DNA of 64,000 nt, from IMG/VR virus record IMGVR_UViG_3300046787_000206, positions 30,963-94,962 of that record; one strand, 5' to 3'. The number at the start of each line of letters is the position of its first letter. Position 1 is the stretch's first letter. The translations under genes and the position numbers were made by a program. This DNA comes from a virus. Positions 41,754 through 50,592 of the stretch are shown in pieces. Under the pieces are notes generated by a model. It ran no database searches, was not told the DNA's origin, and was given only the letters and a program-made list of their open reading frames with translations.

Positions 41754-42287
41754 ATGGCTGGTGCAGCAAATAACTTCTCACCACAGCAAAACTGGCAGTC
41801 CCTGGGGGCTGGCGGTTTTTACGGCTACAATAACCAGGGCGGACAGGGAACTCCTGTAGCTCGTGGTGACCTTGATGCTATCCGCATTGGAACTGGTCGA
41901 GTACCTTCAGCAGAGTATCCAGATGGTTATCTGGGAACTATTCGCTCACGTCGTGACGACCGTCTCCTTGACTCCGTTAAAAGCCGTATTGGACAGAAGG
42001 CGTACCAGCGTGGTGTCCACAAGGGTGAGCGTATTGAGCCTAACGCCTACTACTGGCCTATGGAGTTCAACGACCAACAGGGTATCAAGCGCCAGATGAA
42101 GGCCAAGCAAGTTAATGTAAACGGAGTCACTGTTTACCAGATTCCACGTAGCGCCCCTAATATCATGCTGACCCCAGCCCCTCACCTAGTTAACGACGGT
42201 AAGTCGAACCTAGTGTCTGACTCTCCAGGGCAGATGAACGTAATGCGAGCCAACCAGCTCTCCTACTTGAAGCCAGTGTATAGATAA
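41754..42287 (+). CDS. Unknown basic protein
   Basis: 177 residues. Gln/Gly/Asn-rich N-terminus ('FYGYNNQGGQGTPVARGDLD'), then a 'RDDRLLDSVKSRIGQKAYQR' helix and a folded segment with 'RIEPNAYYWPMEFNDQQGIK'. Not recognised. Overlaps the next gene by TAATG. Confidence 0.65.
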   Translation: MAGAANNFSPQQNWQSLGAGGFYGYNNQGGQGTPVARGDLDAIRIGTGRVPSAEYPDGYLGTIRSRRDDRLLDSVKSRIGQKAYQRGVHKGERIEPNAYYWPMEFNDQQGIKRQMKAKQVNVNGVTVYQIPRSAPNIMLTPAPHLVNDGKSNLVSDSPGQMNVMRANQLSYLKPVYR

Positions 42288-42649
42288 TGGCAAACGAGTT
42301 TGATGGAAATTACGACAATACAAAGCCGTGGAGAAACAACCAGACTGACCAGCAAGGTCGTCCTAAGTGGACCTATAACGGCCCATGGTCGTCTAACGAA
42401 GAGCGACTAACACAGCAGGCGCTGATGGTAGCAACCATTCCTGGAGCTCAAATCCAGCAGATGGTACGCCCAAACCTGCCACAACTTCAACTTTTCCCAC
42501 CACGTTTTGGTTATGGACCTCGTCTACAACCAGAGATTGATGACGTGGTATCTCTCGACCGTGTATATACAGAGCCCCGAGTTTCGTGGTTCTCAGGAGG
42601 CCCAGCAGGGTATTCTGGTAGTAGTAGAAATGACCTAGGAGCTAACTAA
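42287..42649 (+). CDS. Unknown Pro/Gln-rich protein
   Basis: 120 residues, TAATG overlaps at both ends. 'QGRPKWTYNGPWSSNEERLT' then 'MVRPNLPQLQLFPPRFGYGP' 'RLQPEIDDVVSLDRVYTEPR'. Not recognised. Confidence 0.65.
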   Translation: MANEFDGNYDNTKPWRNNQTDQQGRPKWTYNGPWSSNEERLTQQALMVATIPGAQIQQMVRPNLPQLQLFPPRFGYGPRLQPEIDDVVSLDRVYTEPRVSWFSGGPAGYSGSSRNDLGAN

Positions 42650-43923
42650 TGGCTGGAAATCAAAACGCATTTGCTGCAGGACATGGTGGAGCTGGTGGAG
42701 CACCAGTAAACCGTGATTCTGGAGAAGTCCAGGTATACGACGAACAAGGCCGTAAAACCACAGCCCCAGAGGGCAGCGGTGTAACCATTGGCGGAAAGAC
42801 CCTTTCACACGAGGAGTTCGCTGACCTAGCCCGCACTAACCCAGAAATGCACCGTCAGATTTCACAGTTGCGTGAGACTGGTCGAGTCGCTCAGGTTCGT
42901 GAGAACGAGAAGGCCTCTAAGGCAGACGTTATTACCGCTGGTGGAACAGTAGGTACGGGGGAAGTACACCCAGAAGTTCAAAAAGAGCTAGATAAGATTA
43001 AGGCTGCAGCTACCCGTGCTCCTCGCACACCTGCAGCAGAGTCAACTCCTAAACCAAGTCGTACTCCTGCCAACCGTATTCGTGGCGCAGTAGTACTGCC
43101 TACCCTTCCAGGACGTGCGCTGGTCAACCACGCAGACAAGACTCACCGTCAATACGATACTATTGCTCGAACGATGGCTGTATCTAAAGACCCAGTTGTT
43201 TCTGACATGGGGTTCACTGCTCTAGACCACCTGAGTAAGGCCAAGCCTCTTATCGAAGAAGCTAAAGTCCTACACGACCAGGGCGGCGACGCCCAAGAGT
43301 TGGGCAATGAAAGAGTTATCTCTGCTCACCCACACATTCAGGCTGCCCACGACACTTTAAACAATGAGTACATCAAGTCCTATGGAGAACGTGCGGGAGT
43401 AAACACAGAGCTCCCACAGGAGTCCCTCGACAAGCTAACAGAGGGAGTACGTACTACTCCAGTACTCAAGAAAGCCAAAGCAATGCCTGACATTAACTTT
43501 GGTGGACAGAGCCGTCGTTTGGATGACCCTGCAATTAAGGAAGCTGAAAAGCGTGCCCGCACCGACGAATCTCCAGCAGCTCAGGCCGCTGGTGCAAAAA
43601 TTCGTACCGCTAAGCGAGGAACTCCTCGCATGTACGCCGCAGAGCGCAACACTCCAGTACCTGGTTCTGTTACAGGTGAAGACATGGAAGCAACCACCCC
43701 AATGGGAGCAGGACGCAACGGCCGTGGCCCTCGTGCAAAGAAGCCTGTATCTTCAAACCCAGGAGTAGCACCAATCACCCGTGTACGCACACCAGCTAGC
43801 AAGGCTACTCCTAAGACCGCTATTTCAAATGGTAGCCGTGTAGGGCTTACCCCTAAGTTCGACGCAACTTCAGCCGTAGAAGGCGGAGACGCTGGAATGG
43901 CTCCAAAGAAGGGTAAGAAGTAA
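42649..43923 (+). CDS. Large low-complexity protein with helical His-rich domain
   Basis: 424 residues. Gly/Ala N-terminus, a ~30-120 acidic/Glu region, then ~155-265 a helical domain ('HADKTHRQYDTIARTMAV', 'LDHLSKAKPLIEEAKVLHDQ', 'ISAHPHIQAAHDTLNNEYIK') and a Thr/Pro/Lys/Arg-rich tail ending 'GMAPKKGKK'. The helical domain is similar to one in the 44498-45724 protein. No family recognised; a virion-internal or DNA-binding role is a guess. Confidence 0.65.
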   Translation: MAGNQNAFAAGHGGAGGAPVNRDSGEVQVYDEQGRKTTAPEGSGVTIGGKTLSHEEFADLARTNPEMHRQISQLRETGRVAQVRENEKASKADVITAGGTVGTGEVHPEVQKELDKIKAAATRAPRTPAAESTPKPSRTPANRIRGAVVLPTLPGRALVNHADKTHRQYDTIARTMAVSKDPVVSDMGFTALDHLSKAKPLIEEAKVLHDQGGDAQELGNERVISAHPHIQAAHDTLNNEYIKSYGERAGVNTELPQESLDKLTEGVRTTPVLKKAKAMPDINFGGQSRRLDDPAIKEAEKRARTDESPAAQAAGAKIRTAKRGTPRMYAAERNTPVPGSVTGEDMEATTPMGAGRNGRGPRAKKPVSSNPGVAPITRVRTPASKATPKTAISNGSRVGLTPKFDATSAVEGGDAGMAPKKGKK

Positions 43924-44498
43924 TGGCACAGAAGAGAAGCACTAATAAGGCTGCAATCCGCTCCACCGCAGCTGCCAGCAAGGTTGTTAACGCAGCCGAT
44001 GCAGCCGCAGCAGAGGTCCCAGTAGCTAAGAACCCTAAGCGTGTTCGCCCGCCTAAGGCCAAGCCGTTCTCACTTAACCCACAGGGGGATGCAGCAGACG
44101 CCGCACGCCCACACCGTCGTGCAGGGTTTGACCGTGAGTCACGTCGAGCAGCAATTCAGACTGCAGCTAACAATGCCCGTGCAATTCCTCTAGGAGATGA
44201 GCTAACTAGAAACGCTCAGCGTCTAGTAGACTCTCACACCCGTGAAGTAATGGCAATGAAGCAGAAGTACCCTCATGTCCAGGCCATTCAAGAGCAGCGA
44301 CCAATTACGCTGGAAGAAGCTCGAGCACGCCTCGCAGGACAGCCAAAGCCAAAGGGAACTGTAACTAATGCAGCTCCAGGAGCCAAGCCTGTAAAGGCAG
44401 ACACTAAGGCTACGGAACTAAACGCCCGTGCAAAATCTAACAAGAACATCATCGGTAACGATGGCATCATGAAGACATTCAGTGAGTTGGATAACTAA
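43923..44498 (+). CDS. Basic Ala/Arg/Lys-rich protein
   Basis: 191 residues. 'RSTNKAAIRSTAAASKVVNA' then 'RPHRRAGFDRESRRAAIQTA' helix and 'EEARARLAGQPKPKG'. Very basic, largely disordered. TAATG overlaps at both ends. Not recognised. Confidence 0.65.
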   Translation: MAQKRSTNKAAIRSTAAASKVVNAADAAAAEVPVAKNPKRVRPPKAKPFSLNPQGDAADAARPHRRAGFDRESRRAAIQTAANNARAIPLGDELTRNAQRLVDSHTREVMAMKQKYPHVQAIQEQRPITLEEARARLAGQPKPKGTVTNAAPGAKPVKADTKATELNARAKSNKNIIGNDGIMKTFSELDN

Positions 44499-45724
44499 TG
44501 GCCAGCAACCCAGAAATCCTAAAGGAAGCCAAGCAGCTTAAAGCTGCAGGCAAAAAGTTAAAGCCGCACCACCAAGCTGCGCTAGACAAAGCCCAGCGTG
44601 CAGTAGATGCCAAGCGTGCAAAGCGCCAAACAGCGTCTGCCGAGAAGCCAACCGCATCAAAGATTGCAGATGCCGCACTATCCAAGGGCCCAGCAGCATT
44701 GGTTCGTCAAACTCCTAGTTACGACACCTCAAAGACTAATGAAGTTCCTGTAACTACTGAGTCTATTAGCGGAGACCTCCGTCACCACGACGCAATCCGA
44801 GAGCTAGCTGACCACATCTCAGACCGACTTTCTGAAGTAGAGACTCCAGCGAACAGCATTGGCGTGGGTAGAATCGCTCAGCACCTCAACAATACTTACA
44901 AGATGTTGGATGCGCATCAGTACAAGCACAAAACTGGTGACGTTCCTGCAGCAACCCTGGGCCTATCAAAGGCATCAGAATACCTGGGTCACGCTGAGAA
45001 AGAGTTCAAGAACACTTTCTCAGGAGAAAAGCTAGTAAGTTCTCCAGTACCTATGGCAGAAGTTGCCACAGACATCGCTAAGCAGTACGCAACTAGCGAC
45101 ACCCCAGGCGTGGGCAGTGAGCCAGACACGGGTGTTAAAGTAGCGATTCCTAAGGAAAGGCGAATTACTAAGGAAGAGAAATCCGCCAGAGAGGCTGCAC
45201 TTGAAGCAGCCAAGCCTGCATCAGTAAAGCGATTTGCTGAGCTGACCCCAGACATGATGGCCGCTAACAAAGAGGCCTTTAAGCGGAGTAACCCATCGCC
45301 AGTGGCTACACCAGCTAACGACCGTATGCTACGTGAAGCTAATAGAGCAAAGCTAAGTGCAATCGCAGACATCAAACGACGTTACCCAGAGGCCCCTAAC
45401 GGAGCCCCTCAGGCAACATTTGATTACCACGTGAACAAGGCAACTGAAGCATTGCACGCAGGACAACCACTAGCGCAGGACACCAAGAGTTTCCTGGGAA
45501 ATGATGTTATTTTCCACGTTAAGCGTGCAGTTCAGCAGGCCAAGCTGTCAGGCGGAATTAAGGCCACTAACATTGATTCCGACATGGGTGAAGATACAGC
45601 AAAGCCTATTGAGAACGAAGTAAAGATTCCTTCATCAGAGGATGCTCCAGGAGAGGCCACCCTACGTCCAGGACGTGGTGCTCGTGGCGGTTCTATGGAC
45701 GAGTTCACGAATGGTCGTGGCTAA
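44498..45724 (+). CDS. Large basic protein with two helical repeats
   Basis: 408 residues. N-terminal Lys/Ala helix, then ~85-175 'HDAIRELADHISDRLSEVET' 'GRIAQHLNNTYKMLDAHQYK' 'ASEYLGHAEKEFKNTF', repeated in weaker form at ~285-360 ('NRAKLSAIADIKRRYPEAPN' 'FDYHVNKATEALHAGQPL' 'NDVIFHVKRAVQQAK'). C-terminus Gly/Arg-rich. Shares its helical domain with the 42649-43923 protein. Function unknown. Confidence 0.65.
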   Translation: MASNPEILKEAKQLKAAGKKLKPHHQAALDKAQRAVDAKRAKRQTASAEKPTASKIADAALSKGPAALVRQTPSYDTSKTNEVPVTTESISGDLRHHDAIRELADHISDRLSEVETPANSIGVGRIAQHLNNTYKMLDAHQYKHKTGDVPAATLGLSKASEYLGHAEKEFKNTFSGEKLVSSPVPMAEVATDIAKQYATSDTPGVGSEPDTGVKVAIPKERRITKEEKSAREAALEAAKPASVKRFAELTPDMMAANKEAFKRSNPSPVATPANDRMLREANRAKLSAIADIKRRYPEAPNGAPQATFDYHVNKATEALHAGQPLAQDTKSFLGNDVIFHVKRAVQQAKLSGGIKATNIDSDMGEDTAKPIENEVKIPSSEDAPGEATLRPGRGARGGSMDEFTNGRG

Positions 45725-45924
45725 TGTTTGATGGAGACGGCGGAGAAATTCTAGAGCTTCAGGCTGCTAGAATCGCTCAAAATGCTACCATTTATAAAGG
45801 GTCAGCACCATGTCCTTTATGTGGAGTAGTAGTAAACCCTACAGAGTTCATGTACAACAAAGGTCTGTGCACACCTTGTCACCACGACAAGATGGCAAAG
45901 CGAGTTAAAGGAAAGATGGCATAA
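45724..45924 (+). CDS. Small zinc-ribbon protein
   Basis: 66 residues. 'CPLCGVVVNPTEFMYNKGLC' 'TPCHHDKM' has C-x2-C ... C-x2-C. Basic C-terminus ('RVKGKMA'). TAATG overlaps on both sides. Unknown function. Confidence 0.7.
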   Translation: MFDGDGGEILELQAARIAQNATIYKGSAPCPLCGVVVNPTEFMYNKGLCTPCHHDKMAKRVKGKMA

Positions 45925-46136
45925 TGGCTGTTAATACATCACGTTCAATGAACGCAAGCCTCAACGAAGGCGCAACTGACGGCAAGTACCGCAAGACTCG
46001 CCCAGACACCGAGGTCCTAGACCACGAAGGTCACGAGAAGACTATGGACAACCGTCAGTCACTACACCCATTCTTCGGTTACGGTTTCACTACTAGTGAG
46101 TACCCAACTGACGCTCAGGTAAACCCAGGGAAGTAA
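45924..46136 (+). CDS. Unknown small protein
   Basis: 70 residues. 'MAVNTSRSMNASLNEGATDG' 'KYRKTRPDTEVLDHEGHEKT' then 'LHPFFGYGFTTSEYPTD'. Not recognised. Confidence 0.6.
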   Translation: MAVNTSRSMNASLNEGATDGKYRKTRPDTEVLDHEGHEKTMDNRQSLHPFFGYGFTTSEYPTDAQVNPGK

Positions 46137-46138
46137 TT

Positions 46139-46537
46139 ATGCCAATTAATCCACGTCAATTTGTAAACCAGATGAAGCAACGCCGTACAGCAGTCCAGGA
46201 CCTACGTCGTGGTGCTGTAGGTGCAGGTATCCAGGAACGCATGGGTGCTGGAATTCACGGAGGGGGGGCCCTGGGAGCAGCCAACGCCAGCCACACCTAC
46301 TCTAACGCAGGCGACCCATTCTCACCACAGCGTACAGCCTGGAACGCAAGTCCTAGGGACCAGATGAACGAAGCAAAATCAGGCGCAATGAAGTCAGGTC
46401 TTAGCGCAAAAAAGGTTGACAAGGTAGTTAACCGCAGCATGAAGAAGGCTGCCAAAGCAGGCACGTTTAACAAAGCTGAGATTGAAGGACGTAAAATGGG
46501 TGGCCACAGCACTAAGCTAAACCCATTCCGTGGCTAA
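46139..46537 (+). CDS. Unknown basic protein, last of the block
   Basis: 132 residues. 'MPINPRQFVNQMKQRRTAVQ' helix, Gly-rich middle, and 'GLSAKKVDKVVNRSMKKAAK' helix near the C-terminus. Not recognised. Followed by a terminator. Confidence 0.6.
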   Translation: MPINPRQFVNQMKQRRTAVQDLRRGAVGAGIQERMGAGIHGGGALGAANASHTYSNAGDPFSPQRTAWNASPRDQMNEAKSGAMKSGLSAKKVDKVVNRSMKKAAKAGTFNKAEIEGRKMGGHSTKLNPFRG

Positions 46538-46556
46538 TAAAAAGTTTTAAGTATAG

Positions 46557-46584
46557 AACCCTCGCCAATGGCGGGGGTTTTGTA
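46557..46584 (+). terminator. Rho-independent terminator
   Basis: AACCCTCGCC / GGCGGGGGTT, 10-bp stem with one G-T pair, AAT loop, TTTTGTATT tail. Ends the 41-46.5 kb unit. Confidence 0.85.
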
Positions 46585-46616
46585 TTAGGATAGTTATTAC
46601 ACAATAAGGAGTAAAC

Positions 46617-47198
46617 ATGAGTGGATTGATTTCACCTGATGGTAAACCACTAATTGGTTCTAAAAAGATTGAGGGACCAGTAATCCGTCTGTTGCTGTGC
46701 CTCGAGTGCAAGACACTCGAAGAGCTGCCAGACTACGAGGGCCCAAGCAACCACGACTACCTGTTGGAGATTGCTGTAGAGAAGCACAAGAGCCCATACT
46801 CAGGAGAACCTCACAACGGGAAGCTGTTCAAGCTGCCAGTCAAGGTCTGGGGTAATGGAGAGCAGCGTGAGGCAATTCTAAAGGAGTTGTCTGACGGAGC
46901 CCGTGGTCTAAACGCACTGAACCCAGACGATGACCCAGAAAAGAGCTTCTACCAAGTCAAGATGCAGTTTGCGGAAGACGCAATGGCGTGCTGGATGAAG
47001 CACAACCAGCCAAAGAATGACTGCGATGACTACCAGAAGCCCTCCAAGCGCCTACTACCAGACACCGCAAAGGAACGTGGTGAACTAGGTCTGCCTAAGC
47101 CAGAGCACCTGGAAGGCCCAAAGATTTACACATGCAATTTCTGCCCGTATCACGGAGAAGTTGTACAACGTAAACGTCGCATCCTCGGATTATATTAG
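46617..47198 (+). CDS. Conserved protein with Cys pairs
   Basis: 193 residues; AGGAG ribosome site. Cys pairs 'CLEC' (~28-31) and 'CNFC' (~178-181), plus 'CDDYQKPSKRLLPDTAKERG'. Widely distributed in actinophages upstream of NTase-like genes (from memory); function unknown. Confidence 0.7.
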   Translation: MSGLISPDGKPLIGSKKIEGPVIRLLLCLECKTLEELPDYEGPSNHDYLLEIAVEKHKSPYSGEPHNGKLFKLPVKVWGNGEQREAILKELSDGARGLNALNPDDDPEKSFYQVKMQFAEDAMACWMKHNQPKNDCDDYQKPSKRLLPDTAKERGELGLPKPEHLEGPKIYTCNFCPYHGEVVQRKRRILGLY

Positions 47199-47206
47199 GA
47201 GTAACA

Positions 47207-47500
47207 ATGTCACAAGCAGAAACATATTTTCTAGTAGTAGTAAACGAAGATGGTACATTCACCACATATGCGGAGATTCCATCAGAGCTGCCAGCGGTAA
47301 CCCGCCGAGCAACAAACTACGAGGTGTACCAGACCTGTAAGTCAATCGCAGAAGAGTTTGACACCCAGATTCTAGTAGACCGCATCACCAAATCAGTGGT
47401 AGGAACGCTAATGCCACAGACACAGACCGTGGCTGATGTAGTAAAGGACAAGCTCAAGGAACGTGGGATTGACCCAGAAAGCGTAACCCCAGCAGAATAG
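47207..47500 (+). CDS. Small unknown protein
   Basis: 97 residues; AGGAG ribosome site. 'ETYFLVVVNEDGTFTTYAEI' beta start, then helix 'YEVYQTCKSIAEEFDTQILV'. Not recognised. Confidence 0.65.
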   Translation: MSQAETYFLVVVNEDGTFTTYAEIPSELPAVTRRATNYEVYQTCKSIAEEFDTQILVDRITKSVVGTLMPQTQTVADVVKDKLKERGIDPESVTPAE

Positions 47501-47509
47501 AATAGTCTT

Positions 47510-48415
47510 ATGACTATTTCTGGTGGCAACCCAACATCATACTTCAGCGCACCCTCGTCAACCTTGGACCCAAAGTTGTTCGAAGGTCGTGCGATTAAGT
47601 CGTGGGCCAGAACTGGAATTCTAAGTATCCTAGGAGATTTCCTCTCACTACGTTACCGACACCAAGACCTGTGGGCCCATGCGTGGCTCGCAGGTTCTGG
47701 TGTTTCGTACCAGTGGGAGTCTGCTAGAGAGCCAGGAGACCTAGATTGCCTAGTAGGCGTAAACTACGTTCAATTCCGTAAGGCTAACCCTACATTTGCA
47801 GGTCTAACTGACAAAGAGATTGCAGACCAACTAAACGAAGAGTTTAGAGATGAGTTGTACGGTCAGACAGAGCACTGGAATGGTTACGAGCTGACGTTTT
47901 ACGTCAACCCAGGGGCGTCGGACATTCGAACCATCAAGCCATACGCAGCGTACGACCTAAAGTACAACGAATGGACAGTGTACCCAGACCCACAGCAGTC
48001 AGCACCGACGAACCAGGAATGGGAGTCAGTAGTAGCGGCGGACAAGTCTAAGGCAGACCAGGCCTCCATTAGATTTACTGGAGCGTTAAACGCCCTACAG
48101 GTAGCGCACAACGACGCACTGCGACGCAATGCAGAGTCAAAGATGTGGGCTGCTGGACACCAGGCCCTGGCAATGTACCAGGAGATTCACACGAATCGTA
48201 GTATGGCATTTTCTCCACAAGGAAGTGGTTATGGAGATTTCCATAACTACCGTTGGCAAGCAGCCAAGCGTGAAGGCACAATCAATACGCTGCGCACGAT
48301 TCGTGAGCACCTAAAAAATATTAGTTCAGCAAGTGCATCCTCCACCTATGGAGTAGATTTGCCATCAGCGGACGTATTAGTTCGTAGAGCAGCAATCTAC
48401 AGGAACACCATTTGA
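47510..48415 (+). CDS. Nucleotidyltransferase-like protein
   Basis: 301 residues. 'AWLAGSGVSYQWESAREPGD' (G62-S63) followed by D77-L-D79 and later 'PGASDIRTI' (D138) gives the minimal nucleotidyltransferase layout GS...D-x-D...D. 'GVNYVQFRKANPTFAGLTDK' is conserved in actinophage proteins of this kind (from memory). Helical C-terminal half. Substrate unknown. Next to HAD-like and TGT-like genes. Confidence 0.6.
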   Translation: MTISGGNPTSYFSAPSSTLDPKLFEGRAIKSWARTGILSILGDFLSLRYRHQDLWAHAWLAGSGVSYQWESAREPGDLDCLVGVNYVQFRKANPTFAGLTDKEIADQLNEEFRDELYGQTEHWNGYELTFYVNPGASDIRTIKPYAAYDLKYNEWTVYPDPQQSAPTNQEWESVVAADKSKADQASIRFTGALNALQVAHNDALRRNAESKMWAAGHQALAMYQEIHTNRSMAFSPQGSGYGDFHNYRWQAAKREGTINTLRTIREHLKNISSASASSTYGVDLPSADVLVRRAAIYRNTI

Positions 48416-48510
48416 CACTTAGTTATTGCATTATTTGCAGACACCTATTGGAATTCGGTTTATGTACCGATGAAGATTGCACATGCGATTGTCCAGAGGA
48501 TAAATATTAG
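48412..48510 (+). CDS. 32-residue Cys-rich microprotein
   Basis: TTG start overlapping the previous TGA. 'CIICRHLLEFGLCTDEDCTC' followed by 'DCPEDKY' gives six Cys, zinc-binding-like. Lies between two genes with no other use of the space. Confidence 0.45.
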   Translation: MTLSYCIICRHLLEFGLCTDEDCTCDCPEDKY

Positions 48511-48519
48511 GAACAGCCA

Positions 48520-49005
48520 ATGCACATACTCGTAGAACTAGATGGCGTATTAAGAAGTAGGACCCAAGAGCCTATCGCCACTGGTATTCAGATGGTAGGC
48601 GCACTAAGTGCGTACAATCAAATCTCCTTAATGACAGATGCCTCCACCGCAGAGGTTACGCAGTGGTTGGATGTCAACAAAGTTGTAGATTTTGACAATG
48701 TGTTCGACGCATCCCTGAGCCTAGCGGGAGATGAGCTGCAGCACAGGCAGATTAAGTTTGCCCGAAGCAAAGGTAAAGTAGACCTATTCATCACTAATAA
48801 CCCCCTATTGTGGGCATATGCGTTTGATTTAGGTATCCCAAGCATTATGTTCGGAGTTCCGTCATACACACGGCCAGAGTTCCGCCCAGATGCACCACGT
48901 AAAGTACGTGCCTGGAATGAGATTGAAGAAGCAATCGAAAAGCAGAATGCCATGAGAACCCAGGATGCCAGACTCACACGCACAGAGGCGTTGAATTTTG
49001 AGTAA
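48520..49005 (+). CDS. HAD-like protein with altered nucleophile
   Basis: 161 residues. 'MHILVELDGVLRSRTQE' matches HAD motif I (hhhDxDGxL) except the nucleophile Asp is Glu6. Motif II-like 'ISLMTDAS' (~36) and 'SKGKVDLFITNNPLLWAYAF' follow. Such degenerate HAD proteins occur in actinophages. Possibly catalytically inactive or using another mechanism. The start of the next gene overlaps by 8 bp. Confidence 0.65.
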   Translation: MHILVELDGVLRSRTQEPIATGIQMVGALSAYNQISLMTDASTAEVTQWLDVNKVVDFDNVFDASLSLAGDELQHRQIKFARSKGKVDLFITNNPLLWAYAFDLGIPSIMFGVPSYTRPEFRPDAPRKVRAWNEIEEAIEKQNAMRTQDARLTRTEALNFE

Positions 49006-50491
49006 AGTCATATTCGCTGGATGTGAAATTCCATCAAACCGCACACTACTGGAGCGTAGTGGAGTGGAGAATGTAATGTTGTCATACTGGGGCCTCCGTA
49101 AGCGTGGGTTGCCAAAGACAAAAGCGTACCTAATCGGAGAGCAGTTCGAACCCCACCTGAAGGTGTGGGTTGATAGTGGAGCAACGCAGGCAGACCAGGC
49201 AAACCTAAGTCGCCAAGAGCTGGAAGACTACGCCGCAGATTACGAAGAGTTTATCGCCATGAATTATGAGCGTATCGAAGGCTGGGTAGAGTTTGATTCC
49301 CAAGTTCTAGGTTTGCCGTGGATTCAGCAGCAGCGAGCAGCGTTCGAGAACGACCCGAAGATGTGGGTAGTGTGGCATGAGCAGTATAGTACCGCCCTCC
49401 TACAGAAGTGGGCAGAAGAATACCAAAACATAGCCATTACAGGGGCCGCAGTGGAGGCTGTGACGTCGCTGAGCGCCATTACACGGAGTCTAGGAGCAAA
49501 GTATCCAGTACAGTTCCATGGGCTCGCTGTGGCGAAGCCAGACAACCTCCGACAGATTCCATTTGCCACTACCAGCACATTAAGTTGGTTGTCACCAATG
49601 CGTCGTGGGGAAACAATTATATGGGACGGCATGAAGTTGGCCCGTTACCCAAAAAAGATGAAAGCCCAAGCACGACCAAGGTACAAGTCGGTAGTGGAGA
49701 AGGCTGGTTTAGATTTCAAGAAGTTCGTAGACGATGACACAACGGAAGCCACAAGGGTAGCCGTTTGGTCCTATTTACAGTTAGAGGTAGCAATGGATAA
49801 GGATAGACCTAAGTTCGGAGTCATCAAAGGTGGCAAAGTATCTGATAACAGTGATGACACCCTATACACTGGTTTGATGGAAATGGAGGGGTACCTGTCT
49901 AATAACAGTGACTCAGACATGCGGAAACTAGAACGGTCAGAAGTTATCGAAAGAGACCCATCTGAGGTAGTTTCAATGCCAGTTGTAGGCTACCAAATGA
50001 AGACCGTAGTAGAGACTGAAAATGGCATAGATGTACTAAAGGATGTCGCTGTTGTACAGTCTAATTCGACGTCGTTAAGACAGTGTGACACCTGTTTCGT
50101 AGCGGCAAACTGCCCCGCATTTAAGCCTCAAAACACCTGTGCGTTTAGTCTGCCAATAGAGGTAAAGACCCCAGAGCAGTTAAAGTCGTTGAATACCGCA
50201 TTATTAGAGATGCAGGCCCAGAGAGTAATGTTTATGCGGTTTGCAGAAGAATTGAATGGTGGATATGCGGACCCGAATGTGTCGCAAGAGATTGACCGTT
50301 ACCAAAAGATGTTAAAGAACATGAAGGAGTTGGATGAGCAAAAGGAGTTCATCCAAATCACTGGGTCACGTAGTTCGAGTGGCGGAGTATTGTCCGCTAT
50401 TTTTGGCGATAAAGTTCAAGCCATGAAAGAGTATCCAACACCGATTTCAGAGGAGCAAACTACGTACGTTATCAAAGATAAACTAGAGTAG
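48998..50491 (+). CDS. tRNA-guanine transglycosylase/DpdA-like TIM-barrel protein
   Basis: 497 residues; TTG start. ~1-30 'VIFAGCEIPSNRTLLERSGV' 'ENVMLSY', 'WVDSGA' (57-62), 'VEFDSQVLG' (97-105), 'VVWHEQY' (124-130), 'QFHGLAVAK' (172-180) and 'TTSTLSWLSP' (191-200) follow the strand order of the TGT superfamily as seen in phage DpdA-like enzymes (VSYxxL...DSGA..., E.D...lG, W-H-E, HG.A....). A C-terminal module has four Cys at 363, 366, 372 and 381 (C-x2-C-x5-C-x8-C) then helical 'LNTALLEMQAQRVMFMRFAE'. Could exchange a base in DNA or tRNA. Assigned from motif pattern, no alignment run. Confidence 0.55.
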   Translation: MSKVIFAGCEIPSNRTLLERSGVENVMLSYWGLRKRGLPKTKAYLIGEQFEPHLKVWVDSGATQADQANLSRQELEDYAADYEEFIAMNYERIEGWVEFDSQVLGLPWIQQQRAAFENDPKMWVVWHEQYSTALLQKWAEEYQNIAITGAAVEAVTSLSAITRSLGAKYPVQFHGLAVAKPDNLRQIPFATTSTLSWLSPMRRGETIIWDGMKLARYPKKMKAQARPRYKSVVEKAGLDFKKFVDDDTTEATRVAVWSYLQLEVAMDKDRPKFGVIKGGKVSDNSDDTLYTGLMEMEGYLSNNSDSDMRKLERSEVIERDPSEVVSMPVVGYQMKTVVETENGIDVLKDVAVVQSNSTSLRQCDTCFVAANCPAFKPQNTCAFSLPIEVKTPEQLKSLNTALLEMQAQRVMFMRFAEELNGGYADPNVSQEIDRYQKMLKNMKELDEQKEFIQITGSRSSSGGVLSAIFGDKVQAMKEYPTPISEEQTTYVIKDKLE

Positions 50492-50554
50492 TTTTATCTG
50501 ATAACAGTGTTACTCACGACATGAATCGTGTTGGACCTGTATATAGGGGGGTGT

Positions 50555-50587
50555 GGCCCCAACACAAACAACTGTGTTAGGGCCCAC
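50555..50587. terminator. Convergent intergenic hairpin (bidirectional terminator)
   Basis: GGCCC and AACACA pair with TGTGTT and GGGCC (one mismatch), loop AACAAC region. Lies between the TGT-like gene (+) and the WhiB-WhiA gene (-). The loop side carries CAACACAAACAA. A second short hairpin CACGA/TCGTG is at 50515-50530. Confidence 0.6.
50560..50571 (+). repeat. CAACACAAACAA element, in terminator
   Basis: Copy of the element that recurs in the leftward region. Confidence 0.5.
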
Positions 50588-50592
50588 CTCCT

